Of a stretch of 26,085 bases of DNA, positions 12,800 through 21,900 are shown one piece after another. The DNA is from a virus. The translations under genes and the position numbers were made by a program. The notes beneath the pieces are model-generated. The model was not told where the DNA came from and searched no databases. It worked only from the letters and a program-made list of their open reading frames with translations. Each line of letters begins with the position of its first letter. Position 1 is the stretch's first letter. The DNA lies in IMG/VR virus record IMGVR_UViG_3300047121_000644, positions 1 through 26,085 of that record; one strand, written 5' to 3'.

Positions 12800-15343
12800 T
12801 TACTTTCCTTGGGTCTTTGGTTTTTCTTCAAGGATCGACTTTTCTCGGAAGTTCTTAGCCATAGCTTCAGGAGTAAACCCAAACGCTCGCGCAAAGATGT
12901 TAGTAGCAAAGTTAACCAGAGGATTAGCGAACGGAACTTTGTAAGCGCCTGCACCACCGTAGAACAGGTCGCCAACAGTCCTTCTTTTTGCCAAAGCTTC
13001 CGCTCTTTCTTGATCATTTAGCTTCAAGTCATACTGACTTTCTAGATCAGAAATCTGCTTAGGATCTGTAATGTTGTTTGCCTTTAGCCATTCTTGGAAG
13101 TCAATGTACCTGTCGGCTCTATTTGTTGCTTCGGAACTAAATTTCGGCTTGTACGCCAACGGGAAGTTCTGCTCGTTGAAACTGTAAGGATCGCGAAGCG
13201 CTCTTATGCGAGACTCCTTCTCCATACCACTCAAGTTAGGATCACTGATAGTGGCTGAAATCTGTTCTCTTATGTCTTTTTCAGCTTGAGCTTTTCGCTG
13301 AGTATCATACATATTAACCAGAGCTTGATTTTCCGCAGCAGCCATCTCTGGTCTACTAAAGGCGTTGTAAGCCTGACCGTAATTACCAAACGCTTGATTT
13401 GGATCTTGCATAGCAGCCAATGACATCAGGGCATTAAAACCGTCTTGGCCCCCACCAATAGCACCGCGACCCGCCATAAGGTTTCGCAACTGCTGAGAAG
13501 CGCCAGCCGCATCAGCCGCAGCTTGGCGACGATTAGCAGCCATCTCTAGCCTAGTCTTCGTTTGATTCGCCAAGTCTTGTGACCTCGCTTCACGCTTAGC
13601 ATTGATTCGATCGCGATACACAGGATTGGTAGCCATGTTCATCTTGTGTCGATAGAACTGAATCTCAGCGGGAGTCATTGCCTTAAGATCTTCACGCTGG
13701 AAAGTCCCGATATTGGGATTGGATCCTGACTGAGGATTCGGGAACATGCCAGCGTCCTGCAAAGCCGAAAACTTTTGCTGATCCTCTCTGCGTCGATCCT
13801 GATTGGCAAAAGCCAAGAGATCTGGATTTGGCATGTAGCGAGTTAGGCCATCGGGACTTGGACCTCCCATCGCTTCCTCTGCTCTCTTACGTCTATCTTC
13901 TTGGTCAGCACGAGCCGCCGCAGCAGCAGGCCCACCATCACCCAAAGGACGATTCTGGCTCTCCATAATTGCAGCATCACTTGGTAATGCGCCCATGCCG
14001 GAACTAAAGAAACCGGATCGCCTCTGCGATGGAGTTGCATAATACCCCTGGCTCTCAGAAAGATTGCGATCAACAATTTCATTGGCACCCTGTACGCCTT
14101 GCTGACGACCTTGCTCAACACCATCAGCGATCATCTTGGATGTCATGCCATAAAGATCTTCACGTGGCTGTGCCGCCAATCGACGAGCCTCTTCATTGAA
14201 ATCTGCCAATGCATCTTCTGGAGTCTGCTGCCTCATAGGAACTGACTGACCTGGGCCAAACTGTGTGGGAGAGTTTGCAAACAGTTCAGGCTTATATGGA
14301 ACCCTTACATACCCACCGCCAGTCATATCGCCTGAAACATAATTACCATCTCCTTGCTTCTGTTGCTGCTGGTTAACCGGCCCAGGTCTTGGATCAAACA
14401 TACTGCCTACCTGAGACCACACATTGCCAGACTTAGGCAATGCTTGAGCAGGTCTTTGCCAGTTACCAAAGATACCAGCCGTTCGAGGTTGTGGCTGAGA
14501 CACGCCTTCGCCTGCCAATACAAAATCATTAGGATTTTCGACTGGAGTATTTGACAAAGACGACATGAGATTCAGAAAATCCTGTGAACTCATATCACCC
14601 ACACCAGCCTCTGTAGCTTGAGGACTGGAATCGAACATACTCCCAGGCTGAGCCTGAGACTTAGGCAATGCTTGAGCAGGTCTTTGCCAGTTACCAAAGA
14701 TACCGGATGTCTGAGATGCGGATTGAGCAGGCTTTGACTGCAAAGGCGACTGCTTTCCAAACATGCTGCCTACCTGAGACCACACATTGCCACTCCCCTG
14801 AGCCCCACCAGCTACAGGAATCGCAAAATCTCTCAAGCTGCTTCCCTGATTAGAACCTAAAGGTTTGTTGAAAGCCCCACCTAAATAAACCATCTCTCTC
14901 TTTGACATCGCAGGCGCATCAGGGTTAAACCTATACACCAAATCATCATATTGTGGCTGCGTAGTTGAACTACTACCTCTCCCTGGCAAAAACGGCATCT
15001 GCTGCTGCCTACCCGAACCATAAGCAGACGGCGATGGCTGCGCATTAGATGAGCGGCTTTGATTGCCTCCGGACATATAGTTGCTAATAGCGCTTCTGGC
15101 ATCGGCCATATCTCTCTTAGGCATGTAGTATTCATCGTAGGGGCTTTGTGGTCGCAGCGGACTCATAGGATTGCCGCTTGGCTTAAAGGTAAGCAAGCCC
15201 TGCAATGGATTCTGATTACCCATGCCAGACTGAGAGCCAGGACGACTCCCACCAAAGCTCATCGCATTATTGCTTCTGTACTGAGACTGCTGAGGTCTTT
15301 CCATGCTTGGCATGCGATTCATCGGATCATTTAATCTTGTCAT
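12800..15343 (-). CDS. 847-aa Gln/Ser/Asn-rich putative virion protein with internal repeats
   Basis: The N-terminal ~400 residues are low-complexity (Gln, Ser, Pro, Gly, Asn), probably disordered, and carry repeats: NVWSQVGSMF occurs twice and GIFGNWQRPAQALPKS twice. Residues ~560-780 are helical and charged (KMNMATNPVYRDRINAKREAR, EQALVNMYDTQRKAQAEKD), likely coiled coil. The C-terminus has a Gly/Phe-rich, weakly hydrophobic part (GDLFYGGAGAYKVPFANPLVNFATNIFARAFGF) that might contact a membrane. The start is ATG with a weak GAGAAG site. Size, composition and position before two other large virion-type genes suggest an internal or ejected virion protein. I recognise no family. Confidence 0.75.
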   Translation of the reverse strand: MTRLNDPMNRMPSMERPQQSQYRSNNAMSFGGSRPGSQSGMGNQNPLQGLLTFKPSGNPMSPLRPQSPYDEYYMPKRDMADARSAISNYMSGGNQSRSSNAQPSPSAYGSGRQQQMPFLPGRGSSSTTQPQYDDLVYRFNPDAPAMSKREMVYLGGAFNKPLGSNQGSSLRDFAIPVAGGAQGSGNVWSQVGSMFGKQSPLQSKPAQSASQTSGIFGNWQRPAQALPKSQAQPGSMFDSSPQATEAGVGDMSSQDFLNLMSSLSNTPVENPNDFVLAGEGVSQPQPRTAGIFGNWQRPAQALPKSGNVWSQVGSMFDPRPGPVNQQQQKQGDGNYVSGDMTGGGYVRVPYKPELFANSPTQFGPGQSVPMRQQTPEDALADFNEEARRLAAQPREDLYGMTSKMIADGVEQGRQQGVQGANEIVDRNLSESQGYYATPSQRRSGFFSSGMGALPSDAAIMESQNRPLGDGGPAAAAARADQEDRRKRAEEAMGGPSPDGLTRYMPNPDLLAFANQDRRREDQQKFSALQDAGMFPNPQSGSNPNIGTFQREDLKAMTPAEIQFYRHKMNMATNPVYRDRINAKREARSQDLANQTKTRLEMAANRRQAAADAAGASQQLRNLMAGRGAIGGGQDGFNALMSLAAMQDPNQAFGNYGQAYNAFSRPEMAAAENQALVNMYDTQRKAQAEKDIREQISATISDPNLSGMEKESRIRALRDPYSFNEQNFPLAYKPKFSSEATNRADRYIDFQEWLKANNITDPKQISDLESQYDLKLNDQERAEALAKRRTVGDLFYGGAGAYKVPFANPLVNFATNIFARAFGFTPEAMAKNFREKSILEEKPKTQGK
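14429..14476. repeat. 48-base direct repeat, copy 1 (copy 2 at 14657-14704)
   Basis: The 48 bases recur identically at 14657-14704 inside the same gene and encode the GIFGNWQRPAQALPKS unit. A 27-base repeat encoding the NVWSQVGSM unit is found at 14403-14429 and 14766-14792. Base identity over the full lengths implies recent duplication or gene conversion. Confidence 0.9.
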
Positions 15344-15351
15344 GGCACTTC

Positions 15352-15705
15352 TCAGTTAGAAAAGACTTTGTACGAAACATCAACCGCCGCAGTATTGGCA
15401 GCGCAGTAAATGGCATTGTTTGCAACACGAAACGGAAAGCACTCACCTGCGTTGATTCGGAAGCCACGCTGACCGGCAACAGTACCCACCGTGATGTAAT
15501 TGGTTGTGTCAAGATTCTTAATCCAGACAATCCCAACAGAGCTAACATCCCCAAGGACTAACTGCTCCTCAACCGTTCCGATATTCTGACGGCCACTCAT
15601 ACGAGCCGTACCAGATACCGTGATGCTGGTACCATCGGAAACCTGATCGACATCACCACCCTTGGAATAGCTCAAACCAATTTGCAGACTCAATTCATTT
15701 GCCAT
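15352..15705 (-). CDS. 117-aa small virion (decoration- or head-fibre-type) protein
   Basis: ATG is preceded by a strong GGGAGGA seven bases upstream. The protein has the pattern MANELSLQIGLSYSKGG, then a VSGTARMSGRQNIGT segment, EEQLVLGDVSSVGIVWIKNLD, TNYITVG, INAGECFPFRVA and AIYCAANTAAVDVSYKV. I recall this from small beta-sandwich proteins scattered through phage structural operons, where they act as decoration, head-fibre or neck-associated proteins. It is encoded between glycosyltransferase genes and large virion genes. The strong ribosome site suggests high expression, fitting a many-copy virion component. The exact location in the particle is unknown. Confidence 0.7.
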   Translation of the reverse strand: MANELSLQIGLSYSKGGDVDQVSDGTSITVSGTARMSGRQNIGTVEEQLVLGDVSSVGIVWIKNLDTTNYITVGTVAGQRGFRINAGECFPFRVANNAIYCAANTAAVDVSYKVFSN

Positions 15706-15744
15706 AGCACAGTCCTCCCTGTATTATTCCATTGCATTTGTTTT

Positions 15745-16386
15745 TTACTTGACAGCCAATCTTGTATACCATTCGGTGTCATCAGGCGATTTCATCTGAT
15801 ACTGACTATGCGGGCAGCCAGTGTCGCTCCACCTAAACACATACGTCGGCTCTCCTATCTCACACGGATCTCCGCAAGAGGTATTTGCTTTCCAGTAGTT
15901 CAAGCTTTGCTGATCGAAGTCAGCACGCTCCGTCTGGACAAAACCACCTAGCCTTGAGAATTCCATGCAGCGAATCGCCAGCGAAGCCCAGAACCTACCA
16001 CCACTGGCTTCCTTTTCCATCTTGCCGGTGTAAGTACTCCACACCGTCGATGGATAGCTCATGTTGTGGATACTCAGCACCTGCGAGTGAAATAGCAGAT
16101 GATTCGGCAGATAGATGTCATCGTCATCCCAAAGGGCTATAGCATCAAAGTCACCAAAACGCTCAGACAGCTTGAGCATCTTGTTGTATTTAGCAACAAT
16201 CCCTGGCTCTCGCTCCGTGGTTGTGATGATCGCCATGTCATCATCTACTTCCTCGTTGAGCGTACCCAGATCATCGTAGATCAGAAGAAACGCATCCGAG
16301 TGAGCCTGGCTTCTGAAGCAAGCAACTGATTGCTGGATTAAATGCTGCGGTCGATTATAGGTCGGGCAGAGACAAAGAAATCTCAC
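15745..16386 (-). CDS. Family 2-like glycosyltransferase (213 aa)
   Basis: The N-terminus MRFLCLCPTYNRP and the WDDDDIY motif (DxD-type, nucleotide-sugar/metal binding) are typical of GT-A fold glycosyltransferases. I chose GTG at 16386 rather than the ATG at 16410: GGAGGT lies five bases before the GTG, and GTGA overlaps the stop of the methyltransferase gene, a coupling arrangement used repeatedly in this block. The protein would transfer a sugar from a nucleotide-sugar donor; acceptor and sugar are unknown. At about 210 residues it is a minimal catalytic domain without membrane segments. It is the third gene of a sugar-modification cassette inside the virion operon, so a virion protein is a plausible acceptor (inference). 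Confidence 0.85.
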   Translation of the reverse strand: MRFLCLCPTYNRPQHLIQQSVACFRSQAHSDAFLLIYDDLGTLNEEVDDDMAIITTTEREPGIVAKYNKMLKLSERFGDFDAIALWDDDDIYLPNHLLFHSQVLSIHNMSYPSTVWSTYTGKMEKEASGGRFWASLAIRCMEFSRLGGFVQTERADFDQQSLNYWKANTSCGDPCEIGEPTYVFRWSDTGCPHSQYQMKSPDDTEWYTRLAVK

Positions 16387-16979
16387 TGGATACCTCCGTC
16401 GTAAAACCAAATACTTCCTGGGCCTTTCTGAGTATCAGGAAGCACCTCAGCCAAGACTTCAGAAACTCCTGGCCAGTGACGATCGTGACCGCAAAGCAAG
16501 CCAATTGGACTGATTAACTCTTTCCATTTCAGCAAGTCGCTACGAAACGAATCGGTATCATGAGCCCCATCCAAAAATATCATGTCGGCACCACCACGAT
16601 CCGCCAGGATAGGACGCAGAAAATCGGCAGCCCTCTCCGATGACATAATCAGTGGAACACACTTACCTTGGTCAATCATCTCCATGAGATTCTGCATTGC
16701 TTTGGTCATCACCTCGCTACGACCTGTTCCGGTCTGCATAATCGAATGAGCGTTTGCTAGCTCCTCCGGAGAACCCTGCCAGTGATCTACAGCGTAGACA
16801 ATACCAGTAGTACCAAGGCACATCGCCGTAGTGCTCCTGCCTTGCCATACACCTACCTCTACAATCAGAGATGCTTTCCTGGCTTGCTCGTAAAGCCAAA
16901 GTAACTCATCGTCGTACATCCAGCCTTGGATTGGCTTGCACTTATTTAGAACCTCATCACTAGCTATCCTTGCAATCAT
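16383..16979 (-). CDS. Class I SAM-dependent methyltransferase (198 aa, Methyltransf_24-like)
   Basis: Motif I is intact as IVEVGVWQGRST. A downstream acidic residue in VYAVDHW and the MIFLDGAHD motif followed by LKWKELISPIGLLCGHD match the small-molecule or sugar methyltransferase group found beside glycosyltransferases. I chose ATG at 16979: AAGGAGG lies nine bases upstream and ATGA overlaps the preceding stop. A longer frame to 17027 would run 17 codons into the upstream gene without support. Probable role: methylating a sugar, perhaps one placed by the flanking glycosyltransferases (inference). Confidence 0.85.
   Translation of the reverse strand: MIARIASDEVLNKCKPIQGWMYDDELLWLYEQARKASLIVEVGVWQGRSTTAMCLGTTGIVYAVDHWQGSPEELANAHSIMQTGTGRSEVMTKAMQNLMEMIDQGKCVPLIMSSERAADFLRPILADRGGADMIFLDGAHDTDSFRSDLLKWKELISPIGLLCGHDRHWPGVSEVLAEVLPDTQKGPGSIWFYDGGIQ
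16392..16397 (-). promoter_or_regulatory. Ribosome binding site deciding the glycosyltransferase start
   Basis: GGAGGT on the - strand, five bases before GTG 16386, inside the last codons of the methyltransferase gene. It rules in favour of the GTG start over the upstream ATG at 16410. Confidence 0.8.
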
Positions 16980-18949
16980 AACTTGCACCCTCCTTGACAT
17001 CCTTCTTTGGTGCAGGTCTGCTTGCACTCAGCCCGACGAATCGCTTCGCGTATCAGCGATCCATGTATGTCTGTTGGATCAATCTTCCAGGCTAGATTCC
17101 AAGTCGTTGGATTAAGCACGTTGATCGCTGCAACGCGCAGGTAATCTGTCCATGACCAGTTCGTTGCATTCTGGTTGACCTGATTCAAGATCCACTGGAA
17201 GTTCTGAGGATCGCGACAACCCTCAACTCCCCAGATGTCCATCTGGTTTGCTGTTGCCTTGCAGGTGCAGTTAGGTTTGTCCGTCACGCCAATGTCCTTG
17301 AGCATCTCAAACATCTCAGTGCCAGGACCAAATCCAGGCGGCCACAACCATATAGCTTCCTTAGGCCGATCCTCTGGATTTTTCGCAAGCACAGTGAGCC
17401 CGTACTGATTTTTGTTGTGGTGTGATATGAACCACAAACCTTTTTCAATGAGCGGACGGATAGCAGAATACAGACCTCCCTGCCCATCGTCACCTGTAAA
17501 CCCATTGGTCTCAGTATCGTGAAACACAATGTACTTACGAACGTGATCTTTCCACAACGCAAGCTCTTTCATTGCCCTGTTAGCATTGTGCCGTGTGTCG
17601 ATGAACAACAGATCGACTTCTTGAGTAGGAAGCGGAATGTCATTTAGGCTACCAACAGCCATAGACAATTCTGTATTGCCGTCTTTCAGTCTCTCTAAGA
17701 CATCTAGGATCGCATCATTTTCTTCCTGATAGCTAATCATCTTCTTTGGCTTAGCTGCTAAGAGTGCTACTGTACTCTCTCGTCGCTTAGTCATCTCAGC
17801 TACATACTCACACTTTTCAGCCAAAGCACGCAAGGTTGGCATATGCTCATTCAAGTCGCGAGGCTGCTGCGAAACCCACCTATACACCTCCTCCAGGCTG
17901 TAGGTGTTTGTAGGCTGTGGTTGCAAAACTGGTCGACCACTAGCACTGGTCAGAACAGCCGAGTTCACCGTGAAGTTGACTGGATCGGCAACGACCCTTT
18001 CCCACACTCCTGGCTTCATACCTTGAGAGGCGAAGTGCGATCGAATCTCCTCTAGGTCTCTGCCTAACTCCAAGAAGCCAAGAACGTAATTGCGAATCTT
18101 ATCCTCTTGAGTCAGTGTGTATCTGACACCGTTCGGCCTAGCAAACCGATGGTTCCAAACCAAGAATGGTAAGCACATGGTCTTGTGTCCATGCTTACGG
18201 TACTTCTCGTGGATATAACCTTCCTCGCCACCAAACGCTCGAAAGTGTTCATTGAATCCAAGCCATGCTTCTTTGCGACATGTAAACAGTCCGAGCCCTT
18301 GAGCAGGTATCTCAAACGGTTCATCGTCTGGGCTACCAGCAGCCAGCTTGTAGCCTCTGGCAAGTAACTCCTGAACAGAACCAAAGTAGTCAAGCTTAGG
18401 TAAGCCCCACTCCTCTGGAACAGGAGTCATCTCTGGATTCAAAATAAAGTAGCCAGCTTTGCCATCTTTTTCGTGAACTGTAAAGTAACCATGTTCACAC
18501 TTCCACGCTGTTCCCCAGATGCCCCACATCTGATCTCGCCACCTGAGATCGAAGTGAGTGTAGGACCAATTAAGCTGATCTAGGATCATTGGCCCCTGGT
18601 AAAGATCCATAGTGTCTGGATGCTGACGATACCACTGCTTGAGCCGAGCTATTGCTTGAGATGCCAACAGAACGTGACAGTCCATGCACAACACAATGTC
18701 GCCGGTCGCTTCTCTAAAGACTCGCTCTCGCGTTTGCGTTGTACCACTGGCTCCTTGCATTGGTATGTATCGAACACCAGTTGACTCACAGAAGTTCTTG
18801 ACAGCGTTACCCTGAGCAGTTCCAGGGCTATTATCAACAACTATGATTTCATCATCAGGCGATAAACTCTGGTGCATCCTCAGAGATTGAACGGTAAAAA
18901 ACACTCCATCGAAGTCTTCATAAGTTGCCATTCCGATAGTCAGTTTCAT
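16976..18949 (-). CDS. Glycosyltransferase / methyltransferase-like fusion with Cys-rich tail (657 aa)
   Basis: Residues 1-~290 form a family 2 glycosyltransferase: MKLTIGMATYEDFDG, IIVVDNSPG, GDIVLCMDCHV (metal/donor site), and FGGEEGYIHEKYRKHG near the end of the domain. Residues ~370-525 resemble a class I methyltransferase (VDLLFIDTRHNANRAMKELALW, KYIVFHDTETNG), but the expected Gly-rich motif I is replaced by AEMTKRREST, so SAM binding may be lost. The last ~100 residues have CTCKATANQMDIWGVEGC and end ECKQTCTKEGCQGGCKL, a Cys-rich module that could bind zinc. ATG is preceded by GAGG. It follows the mucin-like tail gene by nine bases and overlaps the methyltransferase gene, forming one cassette. 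Confidence 0.85.
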   Translation of the reverse strand: MKLTIGMATYEDFDGVFFTVQSLRMHQSLSPDDEIIVVDNSPGTAQGNAVKNFCESTGVRYIPMQGASGTTQTRERVFREATGDIVLCMDCHVLLASQAIARLKQWYRQHPDTMDLYQGPMILDQLNWSYTHFDLRWRDQMWGIWGTAWKCEHGYFTVHEKDGKAGYFILNPEMTPVPEEWGLPKLDYFGSVQELLARGYKLAAGSPDDEPFEIPAQGLGLFTCRKEAWLGFNEHFRAFGGEEGYIHEKYRKHGHKTMCLPFLVWNHRFARPNGVRYTLTQEDKIRNYVLGFLELGRDLEEIRSHFASQGMKPGVWERVVADPVNFTVNSAVLTSASGRPVLQPQPTNTYSLEEVYRWVSQQPRDLNEHMPTLRALAEKCEYVAEMTKRRESTVALLAAKPKKMISYQEENDAILDVLERLKDGNTELSMAVGSLNDIPLPTQEVDLLFIDTRHNANRAMKELALWKDHVRKYIVFHDTETNGFTGDDGQGGLYSAIRPLIEKGLWFISHHNKNQYGLTVLAKNPEDRPKEAIWLWPPGFGPGTEMFEMLKDIGVTDKPNCTCKATANQMDIWGVEGCRDPQNFQWILNQVNQNATNWSWTDYLRVAAINVLNPTTWNLAWKIDPTDIHGSLIREAIRRAECKQTCTKEGCQGGCKL

Positions 18950-18958
18950 ATTGCCTCA

Positions 18959-21900
18959 CTAAAAACCTGGGGGAGGTGACGGGGGAGATCCTGTAGTCCC
19001 AGCGCTAGTAGTAGAAGTGCTGGTACTTGTCGATGTACTGGTACTTGTGCTAGTTGACGTAGAAGTGGATGTACTTGTGCTCGTTGTTGGTGCCGCAGTC
19101 GTCGTAGTCGTTGTCGTTGTTGTGCAAGAGCATGCATCACAACTCCATACGCTACCAGGGGCACATACACCGTGAGGAGGTGCTCCGACGCAACCACATT
19201 CTTCAGCAAAACATGGACAAGCTGTTGTGGTTGTACTTGTCGATGTACTGGTACTTGTGCTAGTTGACGTAGAGGTACTAGTGCTGGTCGTCGTGCTAGT
19301 TGTCGTTGTGGTTGGAGTGCAGTTATTTACCGAAGCACAAGTAGATCCAGCACCCTGGAAGACATGACCAGCGGATTCGCAGAATAGCTGAGTCACCCCT
19401 TCGTAGCACGAGTTCTGCACTGGAATGCAGCATGCGCCATTTTGCGAGGAACAGTAATTGACGCTGGCACAAGTACTGCCATTACCTTGATATGTTCCGC
19501 CAACGGATGTGCAACTAGCCTGACTTCTTTCAGAGCACCCGCCTATCGGCATACAGCACGCACCAATTGGAGTTGTCGTTGTCGGGCTAGCTGTAGTGCT
19601 GGATGTGGTTGTGTAGTACCGACAAGAAACACCAAGTACTTGGCAGTCATCAGTCCCTGGAGTACTTGGTGCCGAACTGCAACCGCAAGATCCGCACTGG
19701 TCAGATATCAGCACCCAAGAGCTTGCGGCACTATTCCAGCGATAACGGCATGGGCCTGGGCAAGGATCTGGAGTTGTACTTGTGGTCGAAGAAGTTGTCG
19801 TGCTAGGTGCAACTGTCGTATAGCAGACATCACATGGACTAGGAGGCTGAGAAGTCGTTGTAGTTGTGGTGGGTAAAGGAGTAGTCGCTTCGCGAACACA
19901 TGGCGTTGTTATGGAAAGACCACACGGGCATGTATCACTATCCGTTGGATAAGAGCACCTGCAATCTCCTGAGGTAAAGCAGTCACTATTTTTTTGATCG
20001 TACCACCACCCTCTACCTTCTCCTAAGCAAACCCATACGCATTCACCAACACAAGGCTGAGGTGGAGGAGGTGGAGGATCAGGAGGATCGGGAGTGGGTA
20101 TGCAAAATGTAGTAACGCACGTACAAATTTCTAATTGTCCAGTATACGGATTGCATGGGCATGACGGGTCGCACTTGTTTTCAAGCGTGATTGTTCCATT
20201 AGGCAGCAGACACCATTCACAACCATCGCTACAGTTTGGGCTGAGGCTAGTAGTGGTAGTAGTTGAGGTTGAACAATCACATGGCGTCGTCGAAGTGGTA
20301 GATCCAGCCGAGGTAGTCGTGCTTGTGGTTGACGAAGTTGTTGAAGACGTGCAGGCATTATCTACTGTAAAGTTACGATCGCAGTAGGTCGTCGTGCAGT
20401 CACCTACGGTAATTGGGCAGAACGTAGGAGGAACACACTCACAATTACCACCCGAAGTTGTTGAGGTCGGAGTGGGAGTTAAAGTCGTCGTCGCACACGG
20501 ATGAGCCGTCGTAGTCGATGTAGTCGCACCAGGGCTAGTGCTAGACGTTGACGTAGAGGTCGATGTCGATGTCGATGTTGTACTATTAGAGCACGTATTC
20601 TCATCGATTACCCATACCAAGCCATCGTTACTAATCCACTTGCACGTTCCCTGACAAGTCGAAGGTATAGGAGGAACCAGTGTGGTGCTTGTCGTGGTAG
20701 CAACCGTACCACCTTTCTCCACAATGAAATACTCGCCACTGTAAAAATCCAGACTAGCAACCACCCAAGTACCGACAGCCACTGCCGACGTACCTATATG
20801 GCTCAAGGTGACTGTCTCGTAGGGTATCTCCGATAAAGAACTTCCTGGCTTTTGGTAGACCTGAGCCTTACCCCTGGCTGGAGTCTCACCAGTCTGAGCC
20901 GCTATCGGTTCGATCGTCTTGCATACAAGCGTCTTACTGACATCCCACTCATCGTTCCTGGGACTAGGAAGGCTTATCTCAAAGTCTTCATACTGCTCAA
21001 TCGTTGTGGTAACGCCAATACGACGAGTCATCTGATAACAAACGTGACTTACTTCCTCACCAGGATGAACTAAGACCACCCCCGCATACACACGCATATT
21101 GCGTGAATGATTCGCGCGAGCAACACCCCTTATCGTCCTTGCTAAGTCATCGCGTCGGTAGTTAAGCTGAACCAAGTTCTTTATAGTAGATGTCTCGGAA
21201 CAGTATTTGGTTCGCGATGTATCGGTAACGTAATGAACCGAGCCCAGCTTCGCACCAGGCAGACCCGTATACACACTGGCTTTCGACCCATACTCATCTG
21301 CCGATAAAGGCAAGCGAAAACTAAGTGCAGTGCGTGACGGCCTAAACGAAACACCTACCGATGCAGGAGCATTGCCACCATTGATACCGACAGGATTGTC
21401 ACCATCCCACAGCAGTTTATCCCTGCTCTGCTGTAGAATAATTGCAAGGTTAGCTTGGGTGCCATCTCTAGTTAAAAAAGAGTAGGTACCATTGGTCGGA
21501 TTGAAGTAGCCAACATGACCACTCGCAGAGAGTATCTTGTGGATACAACTCCAAACCGTATCACCTTCGCACCAGATATTCTCAGCGTAACTAGCTGGAG
21601 TCGTAGCCAGCGTTGGGCACACCACACTGGCTCCCTTGTGGAAGCTAGGCATCGCCTCCCAATACTGAGCAAGAACTTGCTGATACGTGTAGGTGCTGTT
21701 GTTCGGCCAGATCTCCTCTTCCCATGTATTGGCAATCACTGCCGCTGGAGTTTTGGCAACGGTCGTAACCATGTGCCTGGGATCTTTAAGCGTCACAAAG
21801 AACAACTGGCTTGGCGAATCATCCTGGCCTATTGCTTCGACATTCGTAATCGTCCAGTAGTTGGACGTAAACAGAATATTGTCTCTGTCATCCAGAATCT

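Noticed and set aside
15706-15744. Internal - strand promoter before the 117-aa gene (aataat box)
   Set aside because: No -35-like hexamer at a proper distance; the 39-base gap is explained by the ribosome binding site.
16387-16410. Upstream ATG start for the second glycosyltransferase
   Set aside because: It lies inside the methyltransferase gene with no ribosome site; GTG 16386 has GGAGGT and a GTGA overlap.
19000-19320. CRISPR-like array in the T-S repeats
   Set aside because: Repeats are irregular, lie in frame in a coding region and lack unique spacers of constant length.
19442-19876. 144-aa open frame on the + strand opposite the tail protein
   Set aside because: Shadow of the Cys/Thr-rich gene: composition (Arg, Cys, Ser) follows from antisense Thr/Cys codons, and no ribosome site or family was seen.
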